A DNA stretch of 64,000 nucleotides, taken from positions 1,598,001 through 1,662,000 of the forward strand of contig NC_015144.1 in the NCBI RefSeq assembly GCF_000189415.1. Reading direction: 5' to 3'. Position numbers and translations under genes: made by a program. This document shows positions 36,400 through 45,602 of the stretch, piece by piece; the first letter of the stretch is position 1, and the number at the start of each line of letters is the position of its first letter. Origin of the DNA: Weeksella virosa DSM 16922 (GTDB lineage: Bacteria > Bacteroidota > Bacteroidia > Flavobacteriales > Weeksellaceae). The notes under the pieces are model-generated. The model saw nothing but the letters and a program-made list of their open reading frames with translations. It searched no databases and was not told the DNA's origin.

Positions 36400-38163
36400 T
36401 TAATTTTCTTCATCAATAAATTGAACTTCATACAATTGATGATAAAAACCATGCTGTGCTAGTAATTCTTCGTGAGTACCACTCTCAACAATCATTCCAT
36501 TATCCATTACTAGAATTTTATCTGCATTTTTTATGGTCGCTAATCGATGTGCAATTATTATCGATGTTCTATTTTCTGTGAGTTTCTCAGTGGCTTTTTG
36601 GATCATCTTTTCAGAGGCGGTATCTATCGAAGAGGTTGCTTCATCCAAAACTAAAACCTCTGGGTTATATATATATGCACGTAAAAAAGAAATCAACTGT
36701 CGTTGCCCAACAGAAAGTGTACTTCCACGCTCGCTTACTTCTGTAAAATAACCTTTGGGTAATTTGGTAATGAACTGATGAATACCAATTATTTTAGCGG
36801 CTTGTTCTACTTCTTCTAAGGTGATTTCTTTATTACCCAATACGATATTGTCGTATATAGTAGAATTGAAAAGGAAGACATCTTGCAAAACAACAGCTAC
36901 ATGTTGACGTAAGTTATGGATATCTAAATCGTAAATATTATGATTATCGATAAAAATCTCTCCAGAATCTATATCATAGAAACGGCTTAATAAGTTGATA
37001 ATTGTTGATTTTCCAGCACCAGTTGATCCAACAATTGCAATAGTTTCACCTGGCTGTGTCGTAAAAGAAATACCTTTTATTACTGGATTGTTCGGCACAT
37101 AAGAAAACTTAACATTACGGAATTCTATTTTCCCGTCGATATGATCGAGCTGTATAGTTCCTTTGTTCGGCAAGCTTTCATCTGAATCTAAAATTTTGAA
37201 AACCCGAGCAGCTCCTACCAGCCCTCGCTGAATAGAATTGAAGCGTTCTGCGATTTGTCTCATCGGTTGCGTTAACATCGTTGTGAAGGATATAAATGCA
37301 ATAATATCGCCAACCGTAACATCTCCATGAATTGCGGTTCGTAATCCTCCAAACCAAATCATCGACCCGATAGCCGTTGCCGAAACAATATCGACCACAG
37401 GAAAAAGAAGAGAGAAATAGAAAACTGTTTTCAGGTAAGTACCCTTTAATTGATTGTTTATGCTTACAAATTTTTTATACTCACGCTTTTCACGGTTGAA
37501 TAGTTGAATGATATTCATCCCGGTTAATCTTTCTTGTACAAAAGAATTGAGATTTGCCGTATAAGTTCTTTCAGCATGGTATACGTTTTTCAGGGCTTTC
37601 TGAAATAGACGTGTAATAATCATCATTAAAGGGAGGATGAGTATCACGACGGTTGCCAATGTCCAATTCATATAGTACATCATACCAACAATGAAGATAA
37701 TTCGTAAAAAATCTCCTAATATGACGAGGATTCCATCATTGAAAACTTCGGCAATTGTTTCTATGTCCGATACCGAGCGCGTTACCAAAACTCCGTTCGG
37801 TGTTCGATCGAAATAACCAAGCCTGAAGGTCAGTAAATGATTGTATAATTTTACCCGTAAGTAGCGAATTACTTTTTGGGCAACAACATTGGCCAAATAA
37901 ATCAAAAAAAACTGCAGAAAGCCTTCTAATAAAAGAGTACCACCAATTAGCATAAGATGTTTTTGTAGCCCAACTGCATCATAATTCACTATGTATTGGT
38001 CAATTGCGACACCAGTGAGATATGGGCGGTATATAGAAACCGCAGAGCTAAGAACCGCAATGGCAACAACCGATAAGAATAAACATTTAGATTGTAGGCC
38101 GATACTGATAACACGCTTTAGACCTTGGAAATCGAAAGATGAACTGTCTAGTTTGTCGCTCAT
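36400..38163 (-). CDS. ABC transporter, fused permease and ATPase (MsbA/MdlB-like)
   Basis: The 587-residue half-transporter has a six-helix exporter domain (about 20-325) and a nucleotide-binding domain with Walker A GSTGAGKST (near 375), the signature written LSVGQRQ instead of LSGGQ, and Walker B VLVLDEATSSID. It would dimerise in the inner membrane. Members export lipids (MsbA), drugs or peptides; nothing fixes the substrate here. Its start overlaps the stop of truA by 4 bases (38160-38163), so the two are translationally coupled. Confidence 0.88.
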   Translation of the reverse strand: MSDKLDSSSFDFQGLKRVISIGLQSKCLFLSVVAIAVLSSAVSIYRPYLTGVAIDQYIVNYDAVGLQKHLMLIGGTLLLEGFLQFFLIYLANVVAQKVIRYLRVKLYNHLLTFRLGYFDRTPNGVLVTRSVSDIETIAEVFNDGILVILGDFLRIIFIVGMMYYMNWTLATVVILILPLMMIITRLFQKALKNVYHAERTYTANLNSFVQERLTGMNIIQLFNREKREYKKFVSINNQLKGTYLKTVFYFSLLFPVVDIVSATAIGSMIWFGGLRTAIHGDVTVGDIIAFISFTTMLTQPMRQIAERFNSIQRGLVGAARVFKILDSDESLPNKGTIQLDHIDGKIEFRNVKFSYVPNNPVIKGISFTTQPGETIAIVGSTGAGKSTIINLLSRFYDIDSGEIFIDNHNIYDLDIHNLRQHVAVVLQDVFLFNSTIYDNIVLGNKEITLEEVEQAAKIIGIHQFITKLPKGYFTEVSERGSTLSVGQRQLISFLRAYIYNPEVLVLDEATSSIDTASEKMIQKATEKLTENRTSIIIAHRLATIKNADKILVMDNGMIVESGTHEELLAQHGFYHQLYEVQFIDEEN

Positions 38164-38906
38164 AATATAAAGAGGTTTTCAGGATAAAGAACTTCTACCA
38201 AAAAAAGGCCTTGTGGAGGGGCAGAAGCAGCTGCAAATTTACGGTCTTTTTTATCAATTATGTTGTTAAAATCGGACGGAGTTATTTTTCCCAAGCCAAC
38301 TTCTACTAATGTCCCCACGATGGCGCGCACCATGTTGCGTAAAAAACGATCGGCTGTAATCTCGAAACAAAAAAAATCTTTCTCGATCTGGATCCACTCT
38401 GCTCGATAAACCGTACAAATATTGGTTTTTACGTCGGTGTGTAATTTTGCAAAACTTCCAAAATCTGCTTTTTTTATCAAGTATTTTGCAGCTTCGTTCA
38501 TTTTTTCTATATCCAATGGTTTTCGTATTTGCCAAGAAGTTGTCGTAGTAAATGGATTTTTTTGGGTATAAATATGGTAGTGATAGGTTCTTTTCACCGC
38601 ATCGAAACGTGCATGTGCTTCTGGAGCCACACAATGAATAGAAGTAACGCTTATATCTTCGGGCAAAAAGGAGTTTAGTCTACGGATAAAATCATCTGTC
38701 AAGCTTCCATCAAAGTCAAAATGTGCGTACATTTTCTTGGCGTGCACTCCGGTATCGGTTCGTCCGGCTCCTACAATATTAATTTCTTCTCGGAGCAAAG
38801 TCGATAAACAAAACTCAATTTTTTCTTGTACAGATAGTTGTTTTGGCTGTCGTTGCCATCCAAAATAGTTTTGTCCGTTGTAAGCTAATTCTAAGAAGTA
38901 TCGCAA
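38160..38906 (-). CDS. truA: tRNA pseudouridine(38-40) synthase TruA
   Basis: With the TTG at 38906 as start the protein has 248 residues and begins (M)RYFLELAYNGQNYFGWQRQ, the usual TruA N-terminus. The nucleophilic aspartate is Asp51 in GAGRTDTGVHA. It isomerises uridines 38-40 of the anticodon arm. The open frame continues 11 codons upstream to another TTG (38939), but those residues are not family-like and run into the divergent phosphodiesterase gene. No ATG is available at the conserved start. Its stop overlaps the start of the ABC exporter. Confidence 0.9.
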   Translation of the reverse strand: MRYFLELAYNGQNYFGWQRQPKQLSVQEKIEFCLSTLLREEINIVGAGRTDTGVHAKKMYAHFDFDGSLTDDFIRRLNSFLPEDISVTSIHCVAPEAHARFDAVKRTYHYHIYTQKNPFTTTTSWQIRKPLDIEKMNEAAKYLIKKADFGSFAKLHTDVKTNICTVYRAEWIQIEKDFFCFEITADRFLRNMVRAIVGTLVEVGLGKITPSDFNNIIDKKDRKFAAASAPPQGLFLVEVLYPENLFIL

Positions 38907-38942
38907 TTGTTTATAAATTTGTTGATTCCAAAAATACAAATT

Positions 38943-39434
38943 TTGAAAAAGATTCTCCTACTATCCGATACTCATTCTTATATCGATGACCGAATTCTTG
39001 CTTATGCTTCGCAGGTTGATGAGGTGTGGCATGCAGGAGATATAGGGCAAGAAAATGTTATTAATCAATTAGAACAAAAAGCCTTTGTGCGAGCTGTATA
39101 CGGGAATATCGATGATCAGTTGATTAGACAATCTTGGCCCGAAAATCAACTTTTTACCTTAGAAGGTGTTACAGTTTTGATGACACACATTGGCGGATAT
39201 CCTAATAAGTACACGGCAAGAGTAAAAAAAATGCTGACTGATCATCGACCAGATCTCTATATTTGTGGACATTCTCATATACTGAAAGTAATGTATGATA
39301 AGAAGTTGCGCTTGTTGCATATGAATCCAGGTGCTGCTGGTAAACATGGTTTCCAACGAGTGAGAACGATGTTGCGGTTTGATTTGAGGGACTCTAAAAT
39401 AGAAAATTTAGAAGTCATAGAATTCGATTCGTAA
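38943..39434 (+). CDS. YfcE/MJ0936-type metallophosphoesterase
   Basis: From the TTG at 38943 the protein has 163 residues and starts (M)KKILLLSDTHSYIDDR with the metal-binding Asp9 and His11. Further motifs are VWHAGDIG (Asp), VYGNIDDQ (Asn) and ICGHSHI (two histidines), all typical of the small YfcE group of phosphodiesterases. In-frame codons continue 12 residues upstream to a TTG at 38907, but the conserved N-terminus begins here. No ATG is available. It is divergent from truA across only 36 bases. Its natural substrate is unknown. Confidence 0.82.
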   Translation: MKKILLLSDTHSYIDDRILAYASQVDEVWHAGDIGQENVINQLEQKAFVRAVYGNIDDQLIRQSWPENQLFTLEGVTVLMTHIGGYPNKYTARVKKMLTDHRPDLYICGHSHILKVMYDKKLRLLHMNPGAAGKHGFQRVRTMLRFDLRDSKIENLEVIEFDS

Positions 39435-39505
39435 ACTTATCTAATTTTTCTCCAACTATTTTGTTTGATAGTTTGTTTATCAAGATATCAGAATAAAATT
39501 AGTAC

Positions 39506-39526
39506 AACCAAATAGTTGGTTTTATA
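39506..39526 (+). terminator. Terminator between the phosphodiesterase and halogenase-like genes
   Basis: AACCAA (39506-39511) pairs with TTGGTT (39516-39521), followed by TTAT. A longer alternative pairing of CCAACTATTT (39452-39461) with AAATAGTTGG (39510-39519) also exists across a 48-base loop. Confidence 0.5.
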
Positions 39527-39595
39527 GAATTTCTTACCAAAAAAATGAAAATTAGGATGAGAAATAGACAATCTATTTTTTATCAAAACAGCTTA

Positions 39596-40834
39596 CTACT
39601 GATTCATTTCGATAAGATAAGCCATGTTTCTAATAACAGACTGATGTTTTTTAACAAATGGATTTTCTTTGTTCCAGACATATCCTGCCAAAACTGAACA
39701 AATTTTCTCCTTGACATCTAAGTTTTCTGGCCGGAAAAAGAAAAGAGTTTGTAGATTTCCTGTGTACCATTCTCGCACGTAGGTAGAAAAAACATCGATC
39801 CCGAATTTCATGTATTCTTCATATTCTACTGCCCAATTTACAGCTTCTCCATTGAGTTCTTTGTAGATTAACTCTGCTGCTAATGCACCAGACTCTGTAG
39901 CAAAACATACGCCTGAAGAAAAAATTGGATCTAAAAATTCGGTACTATTACCGGTGAGAATATAGCCATCGCCAAACATTTTTTTGACAGAAGTAGAGTA
40001 GTTTTTTAATATTTTTGGTTCGAACAGAAAATCTACCTCAGAAAAACGATTTCGATAAAAGGGTGAACGTTGAATTCCGGTTTTTAAAGCTCCCTCAAGA
40101 TTCTCGCTATGCTTGATTAAATCCTCTACATAAGCAGTTTTTCCTACCAGACCTATACTCGTATTACCATTGGAAAACGGTATCACCCATAACCAAACCT
40201 CACGCTCGATTACGTCAAACGTAATTTGAGTGCCTTCTCTCCCGATTGGTCTATTTTTTTCGTAAGTATGCGAAAAAATTGCCGAATGCGGACTCAGTGT
40301 AGAATCATCATGTAGATTTAGCAGTCGAGGTAAAACTCTCCCATAACCACTTGCATCTATGATATATTTAGATCGAATGATAGACTCTGTATTGTCTTTG
40401 TTTTTTATTATCGTTAGGCAATTTCCTTTGTTAGGTTCGACGGCTATAACTTCCGTCTCGAACGCAATGTTAACTCCTTTTCTTTGTAATTCATCGGTAA
40501 TAGCTTTATCAAAATCAGCACGCGGTATTTGCCATGTCCAATCCCACCCCGTACCAAATTTTTTACTAAAATCAAACTCACAAATCAACTCATCTCTCAC
40601 AAATCGAGCACCACTTTTCACCTGAAAGTTATATTTTTTTAGGGGTTCTAGAAGTCCGGCTTCATCGAAACGATCCATCGATCGAGGCAATAAGCTTTCG
40701 CCGACAACTAAACGTGGAAATTTCATTTTTTCAACAACTTTTACCGAGATGTTTCCTTTGTGTAAATAGGCCGCAGCAATGCTTCCTGCAGGGCCGGCAC
40801 CAATTATTACTACATCCACCTCTTCTTGTTTCAT
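39596..40834 (-). CDS. Flavin-dependent halogenase-like oxidoreductase
   Basis: The 412-residue protein has an FAD-binding GAGPAG (12-17), GESLLP (45-50), and FQVKSGARF (70-78), where Lys73 corresponds by motif to the halogenase active-site lysine. Two WxWxIP motifs are present: WTWQIP (99-104) and WLWVIPFSNGNTSIG (214-228); the second is at the place of the classical halogenase signature. These features suggest a phenol-type halogenase acting on a pigment precursor; chlorinated flexirubins are known in some flavobacteria. A non-halogenating FAD reductase of the geranylgeranyl reductase type is the alternative. It is divergent from the ammonia-lyase gene, so it can be regulated apart from the main operon. 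Confidence 0.7.
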   Translation of the reverse strand: MKQEEVDVVIIGAGPAGSIAAAYLHKGNISVKVVEKMKFPRLVVGESLLPRSMDRFDEAGLLEPLKKYNFQVKSGARFVRDELICEFDFSKKFGTGWDWTWQIPRADFDKAITDELQRKGVNIAFETEVIAVEPNKGNCLTIIKNKDNTESIIRSKYIIDASGYGRVLPRLLNLHDDSTLSPHSAIFSHTYEKNRPIGREGTQITFDVIEREVWLWVIPFSNGNTSIGLVGKTAYVEDLIKHSENLEGALKTGIQRSPFYRNRFSEVDFLFEPKILKNYSTSVKKMFGDGYILTGNSTEFLDPIFSSGVCFATESGALAAELIYKELNGEAVNWAVEYEEYMKFGIDVFSTYVREWYTGNLQTLFFFRPENLDVKEKICSVLAGYVWNKENPFVKKHQSVIRNMAYLIEMNQ

Positions 40835-40863
40835 AATTAACTTTTATAGTGTTAAAAAAATAC

Positions 40864-40871
40864 TAATTTTG
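40864..40871 (+). promoter_or_regulatory. Candidate -7 element of the pigment operon
   Basis: TAATTTTG fits TAnnTTTG on the plus strand, 82 bases before the ammonia-lyase ATG. The -33 region is only CTTT-like. It lies in the 119-base divergent spacer that must hold both promoters. Confidence 0.45.
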
Positions 40872-40901
40872 TAGCCATTTATTTACCTAATCAAAACATG
40901 T

Positions 40902-40909
40902 CAAAGGTA
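40902..40909 (-). promoter_or_regulatory. -7 element of the halogenase-like gene
   Basis: TACCTTTG on the minus strand is a perfect TAnnTTTG, about 68 bases before the ATG. It interleaves with the rightward promoter region. Confidence 0.5.
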
Positions 40910-40953
40910 AACAAATTGCTTAAAATAATATAATATAGAACCTGTTTGAGATA

Positions 40954-42480
40954 ATGGAATTATCAGAAAATATTCAAATGAATTTAGCAGAATTAAAATC
41001 GATTGTTTTTGGTAAAAAACAGGTTGACATAGAACCAACTGTTCAGCATAAAATACAAGAAAGTTTTCGATTTTTAGAGAATTTTATTCACGACAAAGTA
41101 ATTTATGGTGTGAACACAGGTTTCGGTCCGATGGCGCAATATCGTATAGGCGAAAAAGATCGTAAACAACTGCAATACAATCTTATTCGGAGTCATGCAA
41201 CCGGAGTTGGACAACCCTTGTCGCTAGAAATGGTGCGGGCAGCAGTTTTAGCAAGATTCAATACCTTATCTTTGGGTTATTCGGGTGTGCATCCATCTGT
41301 TTTAGATTTAATGAAAACGATGCTGAACCGCTCGATTTATCCTGTTATTTTCTCGCACGGAGGAGTAGGAGCTAGCGGTGATTTGGTTCAATTAGCACAT
41401 CTAGCTTTGGCAATGATTGGTGAAGGAGAAGTTTGGTACAAAGGTGAACGTCATCCTACCGAAATTGTTTTTCGTGAAGAAAAAATCGAACCCTTGAAGA
41501 TTTATATTCGCGAGGGATTGAGTATTATGAACGGGACTTCGGTAATGGCAGGAATCGGTTTGGTAAACATATATTACGCTGAAAAATTAATGCGTTTAAG
41601 TTGTGTTGCCTCTAGTATGATCAATGAATTGGTTTGCAGTTATGATGATCATTTTTCTGTAGAATTGAATGCGGCAAAACTCCACAAAGGACAGCGTTAT
41701 ATTGCTAAACAAATGAGAAATTTCTTACAAGATAGTTCTCTAATACGTTCACGAAAAGAGTATTTATACAAAGCAGCAAAAGAAGAAATTTTTAAAGAGA
41801 AAGTACAAGAATATTATTCGTTGCGTTGTGTTCCTCAAATTCTCGGTCCCGTACAAGAAATGATTTGGAGTGCAGAACAAACCATCGAAAAAGAAATCAA
41901 CTCGGCAAGTGATAATCCCATTGTAGATTTAGCAAGTAAGCAGGTGTATCACGGAGGTAATTTCCATGGCGATTATATTGCATTTGAGATGGATAAATTG
42001 AAGTTGGGGATTACAAAATTATGTATGCTCGCAGAACGTCAGTTAAACTATCTACTCAACTCTAAAATCAATGAACTACTTCCACCATTTGTTAATTCTG
42101 GTAAGTTAGGTTTCAATTTTGGAATGCAAGGAGCGCAATTTACAGCAACCTCTACAACAGCCGAAAATCAGACCTTATCAACATCAATGTATATACATTC
42201 GATTCCTAACAATAACGATAATCAAGATGTTGTGAGTATGGGTGCAAATGCAGCTTTGTTGTGTAATCAAGTAATAGAGAATAGTTTCGAGGTTCTCTCT
42301 GTGCATTTCATGACCATTGTACAAGCAATCGAAGTTCGAGGATGTTTAGAACAAATCAATCCAAATTCGAAAAAAATATTCGATTCGATTCGGAAAATAT
42401 TTCCAGCAACCCAACAAGATGTTGTGCTATATCCTTATATTAAGGAAGTGAAAGATTTTTTAAAATCGAACAATTTCTAA
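40954..42480 (+). CDS. Aromatic amino acid ammonia-lyase, probable tyrosine ammonia-lyase
   Basis: The 508-residue protein has the MIO-forming Ala140-Ser141-Gly142 in GVGASGDL and the catalytic Tyr51 in YGVNTGFGPM, with the family motif QYNLIRSHATGVG (74-86), NSASDNPIVD and NNNDNQDVVSMG. It belongs to the histidine/phenylalanine/tyrosine ammonia-lyase family and is often annotated hutH, but no histidine-degradation genes are near. In this context it should deaminate tyrosine to 4-coumarate, the aryl starter of flexirubin; the Flavobacterium johnsoniae homologue in the same setting is a characterised tyrosine ammonia-lyase. It opens the rightward operon, 1 base before the reductase gene. Confidence 0.85.
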   Translation: MELSENIQMNLAELKSIVFGKKQVDIEPTVQHKIQESFRFLENFIHDKVIYGVNTGFGPMAQYRIGEKDRKQLQYNLIRSHATGVGQPLSLEMVRAAVLARFNTLSLGYSGVHPSVLDLMKTMLNRSIYPVIFSHGGVGASGDLVQLAHLALAMIGEGEVWYKGERHPTEIVFREEKIEPLKIYIREGLSIMNGTSVMAGIGLVNIYYAEKLMRLSCVASSMINELVCSYDDHFSVELNAAKLHKGQRYIAKQMRNFLQDSSLIRSRKEYLYKAAKEEIFKEKVQEYYSLRCVPQILGPVQEMIWSAEQTIEKEINSASDNPIVDLASKQVYHGGNFHGDYIAFEMDKLKLGITKLCMLAERQLNYLLNSKINELLPPFVNSGKLGFNFGMQGAQFTATSTTAENQTLSTSMYIHSIPNNNDNQDVVSMGANAALLCNQVIENSFEVLSVHFMTIVQAIEVRGCLEQINPNSKKIFDSIRKIFPATQQDVVLYPYIKEVKDFLKSNNF

Positions 42481-42481
42481 G

Positions 42482-43216
42482 ATGAAAAAAACAGTTTTAG
42501 TAACGGGAGGATCGCGCGGAATAGGTCGTGCAATTTGCGTACAGTTGGCTCAAGATTTAGATTTTCATGTGCTTATTAATTATCATTCTAATAAAGACGC
42601 AGCCATGTCTGTTGCAAAGGAAATAGAAGCGTTGGGGAAAACAGCAGAAATTCTACCGTTCGATGTAAGCAGTCGAGCAGCCGTGCAAGAGGCATTAACA
42701 AACTGGAAAGTCTCTCACCCAGAATATAGAGTAGAGGCAATAGTAAATAATGCCGGAATTACAAAAGATGGCCTTTTTATGTGGATGGATGAAAAAGATT
42801 GGCATTCGGTAATTTCAACAAGTTTAGATGGTTTTTATCATGTCACTCAATTTTTTATACAAGATATGCTCCGTCAACGTTTTGGTAGAATAGTAAATAT
42901 TGTGTCGGTTTCCGGACTCAAAGGAAATCCTGGTCAGACAAATTATGCTGCAGCAAAAGGAGGGGTAATAGCTGCCACAAAATCTTTGGCACAAGAAGTT
43001 GGAAAAAGAAATATTACAGTCAATGCAGTAGCACCTGGATATATCGAAAGTGATATGACTGCCGAAATGAACCAAACAGAACTGAAAAAGCATATTCCAC
43101 TCAACCGGTTTGGGCAAGCCAAAGAAGTGGCCGATTTAGTTAGTTTTTTGGTATCGGAAAAAGCTGCCTATATCACCGGAGAGGTAATCAATATAAATGG
43201 TGGATTATATACATAA
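42482..43216 (+). CDS. fabG: 3-oxoacyl-ACP reductase (FabG-type)
   Basis: The 244-residue short-chain dehydrogenase has TGGSRGIG (8-15) for NADPH, NNAG (near 92) and the Ser-Tyr-Lys set in IVSVSG and NYAAAKGG (near 140-160). It would reduce the beta-keto group of the growing polyene chain on its acyl carrier protein. The start lies 1 base after the ammonia-lyase stop, and the first ketosynthase follows by 12 bases, so it is part of the pigment operon and corresponds to ApeQ in aryl polyene clusters. It may be distinct from the cell's primary FabG, which is not in the window. Confidence 0.85.
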   Translation: MKKTVLVTGGSRGIGRAICVQLAQDLDFHVLINYHSNKDAAMSVAKEIEALGKTAEILPFDVSSRAAVQEALTNWKVSHPEYRVEAIVNNAGITKDGLFMWMDEKDWHSVISTSLDGFYHVTQFFIQDMLRQRFGRIVNIVSVSGLKGNPGQTNYAAAKGGVIAATKSLAQEVGKRNITVNAVAPGYIESDMTAEMNQTELKKHIPLNRFGQAKEVADLVSFLVSEKAAYITGEVININGGLYT

Positions 43217-43228
43217 ATAATTGGTAGA

Positions 43229-44452
43229 ATGGAAAATAGAGTTGTAATCACAGGAATGGGAATTTATTCTTGTTTAGGAACTTCGCTCGATGAGGTTACC
43301 GAGTCTTTACGAAAAGGAAAATCGGGGATTGTATACGATGAAGAAAGAAAGGAATATGGTTTCAAATCTGCCCTAACAGGAAAAGTACCAACCCCAGATC
43401 TGAAAAATATACTCAACAGAAGACAAAGAATTACCATTGGCGAAGAAACCGAGTATGCCTATATGTCGACCATTCAGGCATTGGAACAAGCCAACATTTC
43501 GCACGCTTACTTACAAGAAAACGAAGTCGGAATCCTCTTCGGTAATGATAGCGTTTCACGAGCAGTGATCGAGGCAACCGATATTGTACGCGAGAAAAAA
43601 GATACAACCCTAATCGGGTCGGGTGCAATTTTCAAATCGATGAATTCTACCGTTACCATGAATCTTTCTACTTTGTTTCAGTTAAAAGGTGTCAATATGA
43701 CAATAAGTGCTGCTTGTGCAAGTGGTTCACATGCAGTAGGTTTGGCTTATCTTATGATCAAAGGAGGATTGCAAGATATGGTGATTTGTGGTGGGGCCCA
43801 AGAGATCAATAAATATGCGATGGCTAGTTTCGATGGTTTAGGCGTTTTTTCCAACTCAGAAGATCAACCCACCAAAGCATCACGACCGTTCGATAAAAAT
43901 CGAGACGGATTAGTACCAAGTGGAGGTGCTGCAACGTTGATTTTAGAAAGTTTAGCGTCTGCCCTGAAAAGAGACGTCCCAATACTGGCAGAAGTCGTTG
44001 GGTATGGATTCTCATCGAATGGCGGGCATATCTCTACACCCAATGTAGATGGACCTATGTTAGCGATGCAAAAAGCGCTAAAACAGGCTAATTTATCAGC
44101 CGATGAAATAAGCTATATCAATGCACATGCAACATCTACACCTGTTGGGGATAGTAACGAAGCACAAGCGATTTATAATCTATTTGGAAAGAAACCCTAT
44201 GTAACATCTACAAAGTCGATGACCGGACATGAATGTTGGATGGCTGGAGCAAGCGAAATTGTGTATTCTAATTTAATGATGTTGAATAACTTTATCGCTC
44301 CTAACATAAATTTTGAAGAACCTGATGAAGTCTCGGCTCAATTAAATATTCCGAATCAAATTGTACATAAAGAATTTGATGTATATTTGTCGAACTCTTT
44401 TGGTTTCGGAGGTACAAACTCTGCATTAATCATAAAGAAATATAAAATTTAA
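43229..44452 (+). CDS. Beta-ketoacyl-ACP synthase (FabF-like), complete active site
   Basis: The 407-residue thiolase-fold enzyme has the full Cys-His-His triad: Cys163 in SAACASGSH, His300 in INAHATSTPVGD, and His334 in SMTGHECWMAG. Such an enzyme condenses malonyl-ACP with an acyl starter. Within the cluster it is one of three synthases with complete triads (others at 52566 and 54542). Its TAA overlaps the ATG of the downstream acyl carrier protein. The exact division of labour between the three synthases cannot be read from sequence. Confidence 0.88.
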   Translation: MENRVVITGMGIYSCLGTSLDEVTESLRKGKSGIVYDEERKEYGFKSALTGKVPTPDLKNILNRRQRITIGEETEYAYMSTIQALEQANISHAYLQENEVGILFGNDSVSRAVIEATDIVREKKDTTLIGSGAIFKSMNSTVTMNLSTLFQLKGVNMTISAACASGSHAVGLAYLMIKGGLQDMVICGGAQEINKYAMASFDGLGVFSNSEDQPTKASRPFDKNRDGLVPSGGAATLILESLASALKRDVPILAEVVGYGFSSNGGHISTPNVDGPMLAMQKALKQANLSADEISYINAHATSTPVGDSNEAQAIYNLFGKKPYVTSTKSMTGHECWMAGASEIVYSNLMMLNNFIAPNINFEEPDEVSAQLNIPNQIVHKEFDVYLSNSFGFGGTNSALIIKKYKI

Positions 44453-44715
44453 TGCAAAGAATGGTGAATACAGACATTTCAGTAAAGATTAATGAAATAT
44501 TAATGGAGGAATTTGAAGTAGAAGCAAATGCTATTTCAAAGGAGAAAAATATCAAAGAAACATTAGACTTAGATAGTTTGGATTATGTTGATTTGGTGGT
44601 AATTATCGAATCTAACTTTGGAGTGAAATTGGTCAAAGAAGACTTCTTGAGTATGATAACCTTTGAGGATTTTTATACCATCATTCAACAAAAAATAGAC
44701 GAAAATAAAGCGTAA
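44452..44715 (+). CDS. Acyl carrier protein
   Basis: An 87-residue protein with the phosphopantetheine attachment serine in LDLDSLDYVDL (Ser42), matching the DSL motif of acyl carrier proteins. The N-terminal few residues could start at ATG 44452 (overlapping the synthase stop) or at ATG 44461; coupling favours the first. It would carry the aryl polyene intermediates or the beta-keto chains for DarB. A second carrier protein is at 54285. The TAA overlaps the ATG of the acyltransferase. Confidence 0.9.
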   Translation: MQRMVNTDISVKINEILMEEFEVEANAISKEKNIKETLDLDSLDYVDLVVIIESNFGVKLVKEDFLSMITFEDFYTIIQQKIDENKA

Positions 44716-45593
44716 TGACCCAATGGGAAGGAAAATCGAAGGGGACTTTACTTGGGTATAAAATTTTTGTATACAGTATAAAAAAATTAGGCATACGGAC
44801 AGCGTATATAGTTCTTTTGTTCGTTGCTTTCTATTACTTCTTGTTTGCTTGGTCGAGCAATCGAGTGATGTATAATTATTTTCGGAAAAGACAAAACTTT
44901 TCTATTTCACGATCAATTGTTGGTATCTATAAAAATTATTACATATTTGGGCAAACTCTACTCGATAAAGCCACAATATCTATGGGGTTCCGCAATTGGT
45001 TTACGTATGATTTTGATGGAATCGAAATTCTGAAATCTCTTATAAAAGAAAAAAAAGGAGGAATCTTAATTAGTGCACACGTCGGCAATTTCGAAATTGC
45101 AGAATATTTCCTAAACGATATCAATACCGATATTAATATCCATTTGGTTACCACCGATTTGGAGCGAGATGCAATAAAAAATTATATGGAACAGATTCGA
45201 GTGAAATCAACCATAAAATTTATTGTGATACAAAAAGATATGTCACACATTTACCAAATAACCGATACACTTTCTCGTAACGATTTGATTTGCTTTACAG
45301 GAGATCGTTTTTTTGAAGGAAACAAAACGCTCGAAGAAAATTTATTAGGCGGATTGGCACAATTTCCCGCAGGACCATTTTATATTGCATCACGCTTACA
45401 TGTCCCAGTGGCTTTTGTATATGTGATGAAGGAACCCAATTTGCATTACCATTTATACACGAGAAAAGCAAATTTCAGGCACCGTGACGCACAGCAATTA
45501 CTCAAAGAATATTGTGCAAGTGTAGAAGGTATCCTAAAAAAATATCCATATCAATGGTTTAATTATTTCGATTTTTGGAAATCTACCCGATAA
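44715..45593 (+). CDS. LpxL-like acyltransferase
   Basis: The 292-residue protein has a membrane segment near the N-terminus (about 28-48) and the lipid A late acyltransferase catalytic motif HVGNFE (near residue 118; His-x4-Glu), with a later FTGDRFFEGN block. Members move acyl chains from ACP to a hydroxyl acceptor at the membrane. In a flexirubin locus it is one candidate for joining the polyene acyl-ACP to the resorcinol, or for membrane anchoring; the BtrH-type protein at 49131 is the other. It is coupled by overlap to the acyl carrier protein gene. Confidence 0.8.
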   Translation: MTQWEGKSKGTLLGYKIFVYSIKKLGIRTAYIVLLFVAFYYFLFAWSSNRVMYNYFRKRQNFSISRSIVGIYKNYYIFGQTLLDKATISMGFRNWFTYDFDGIEILKSLIKEKKGGILISAHVGNFEIAEYFLNDINTDINIHLVTTDLERDAIKNYMEQIRVKSTIKFIVIQKDMSHIYQITDTLSRNDLICFTGDRFFEGNKTLEENLLGGLAQFPAGPFYIASRLHVPVAFVYVMKEPNLHYHLYTRKANFRHRDAQQLLKEYCASVEGILKKYPYQWFNYFDFWKSTR

Positions 45594-45602
45594 TAGTTTG
45601 GT

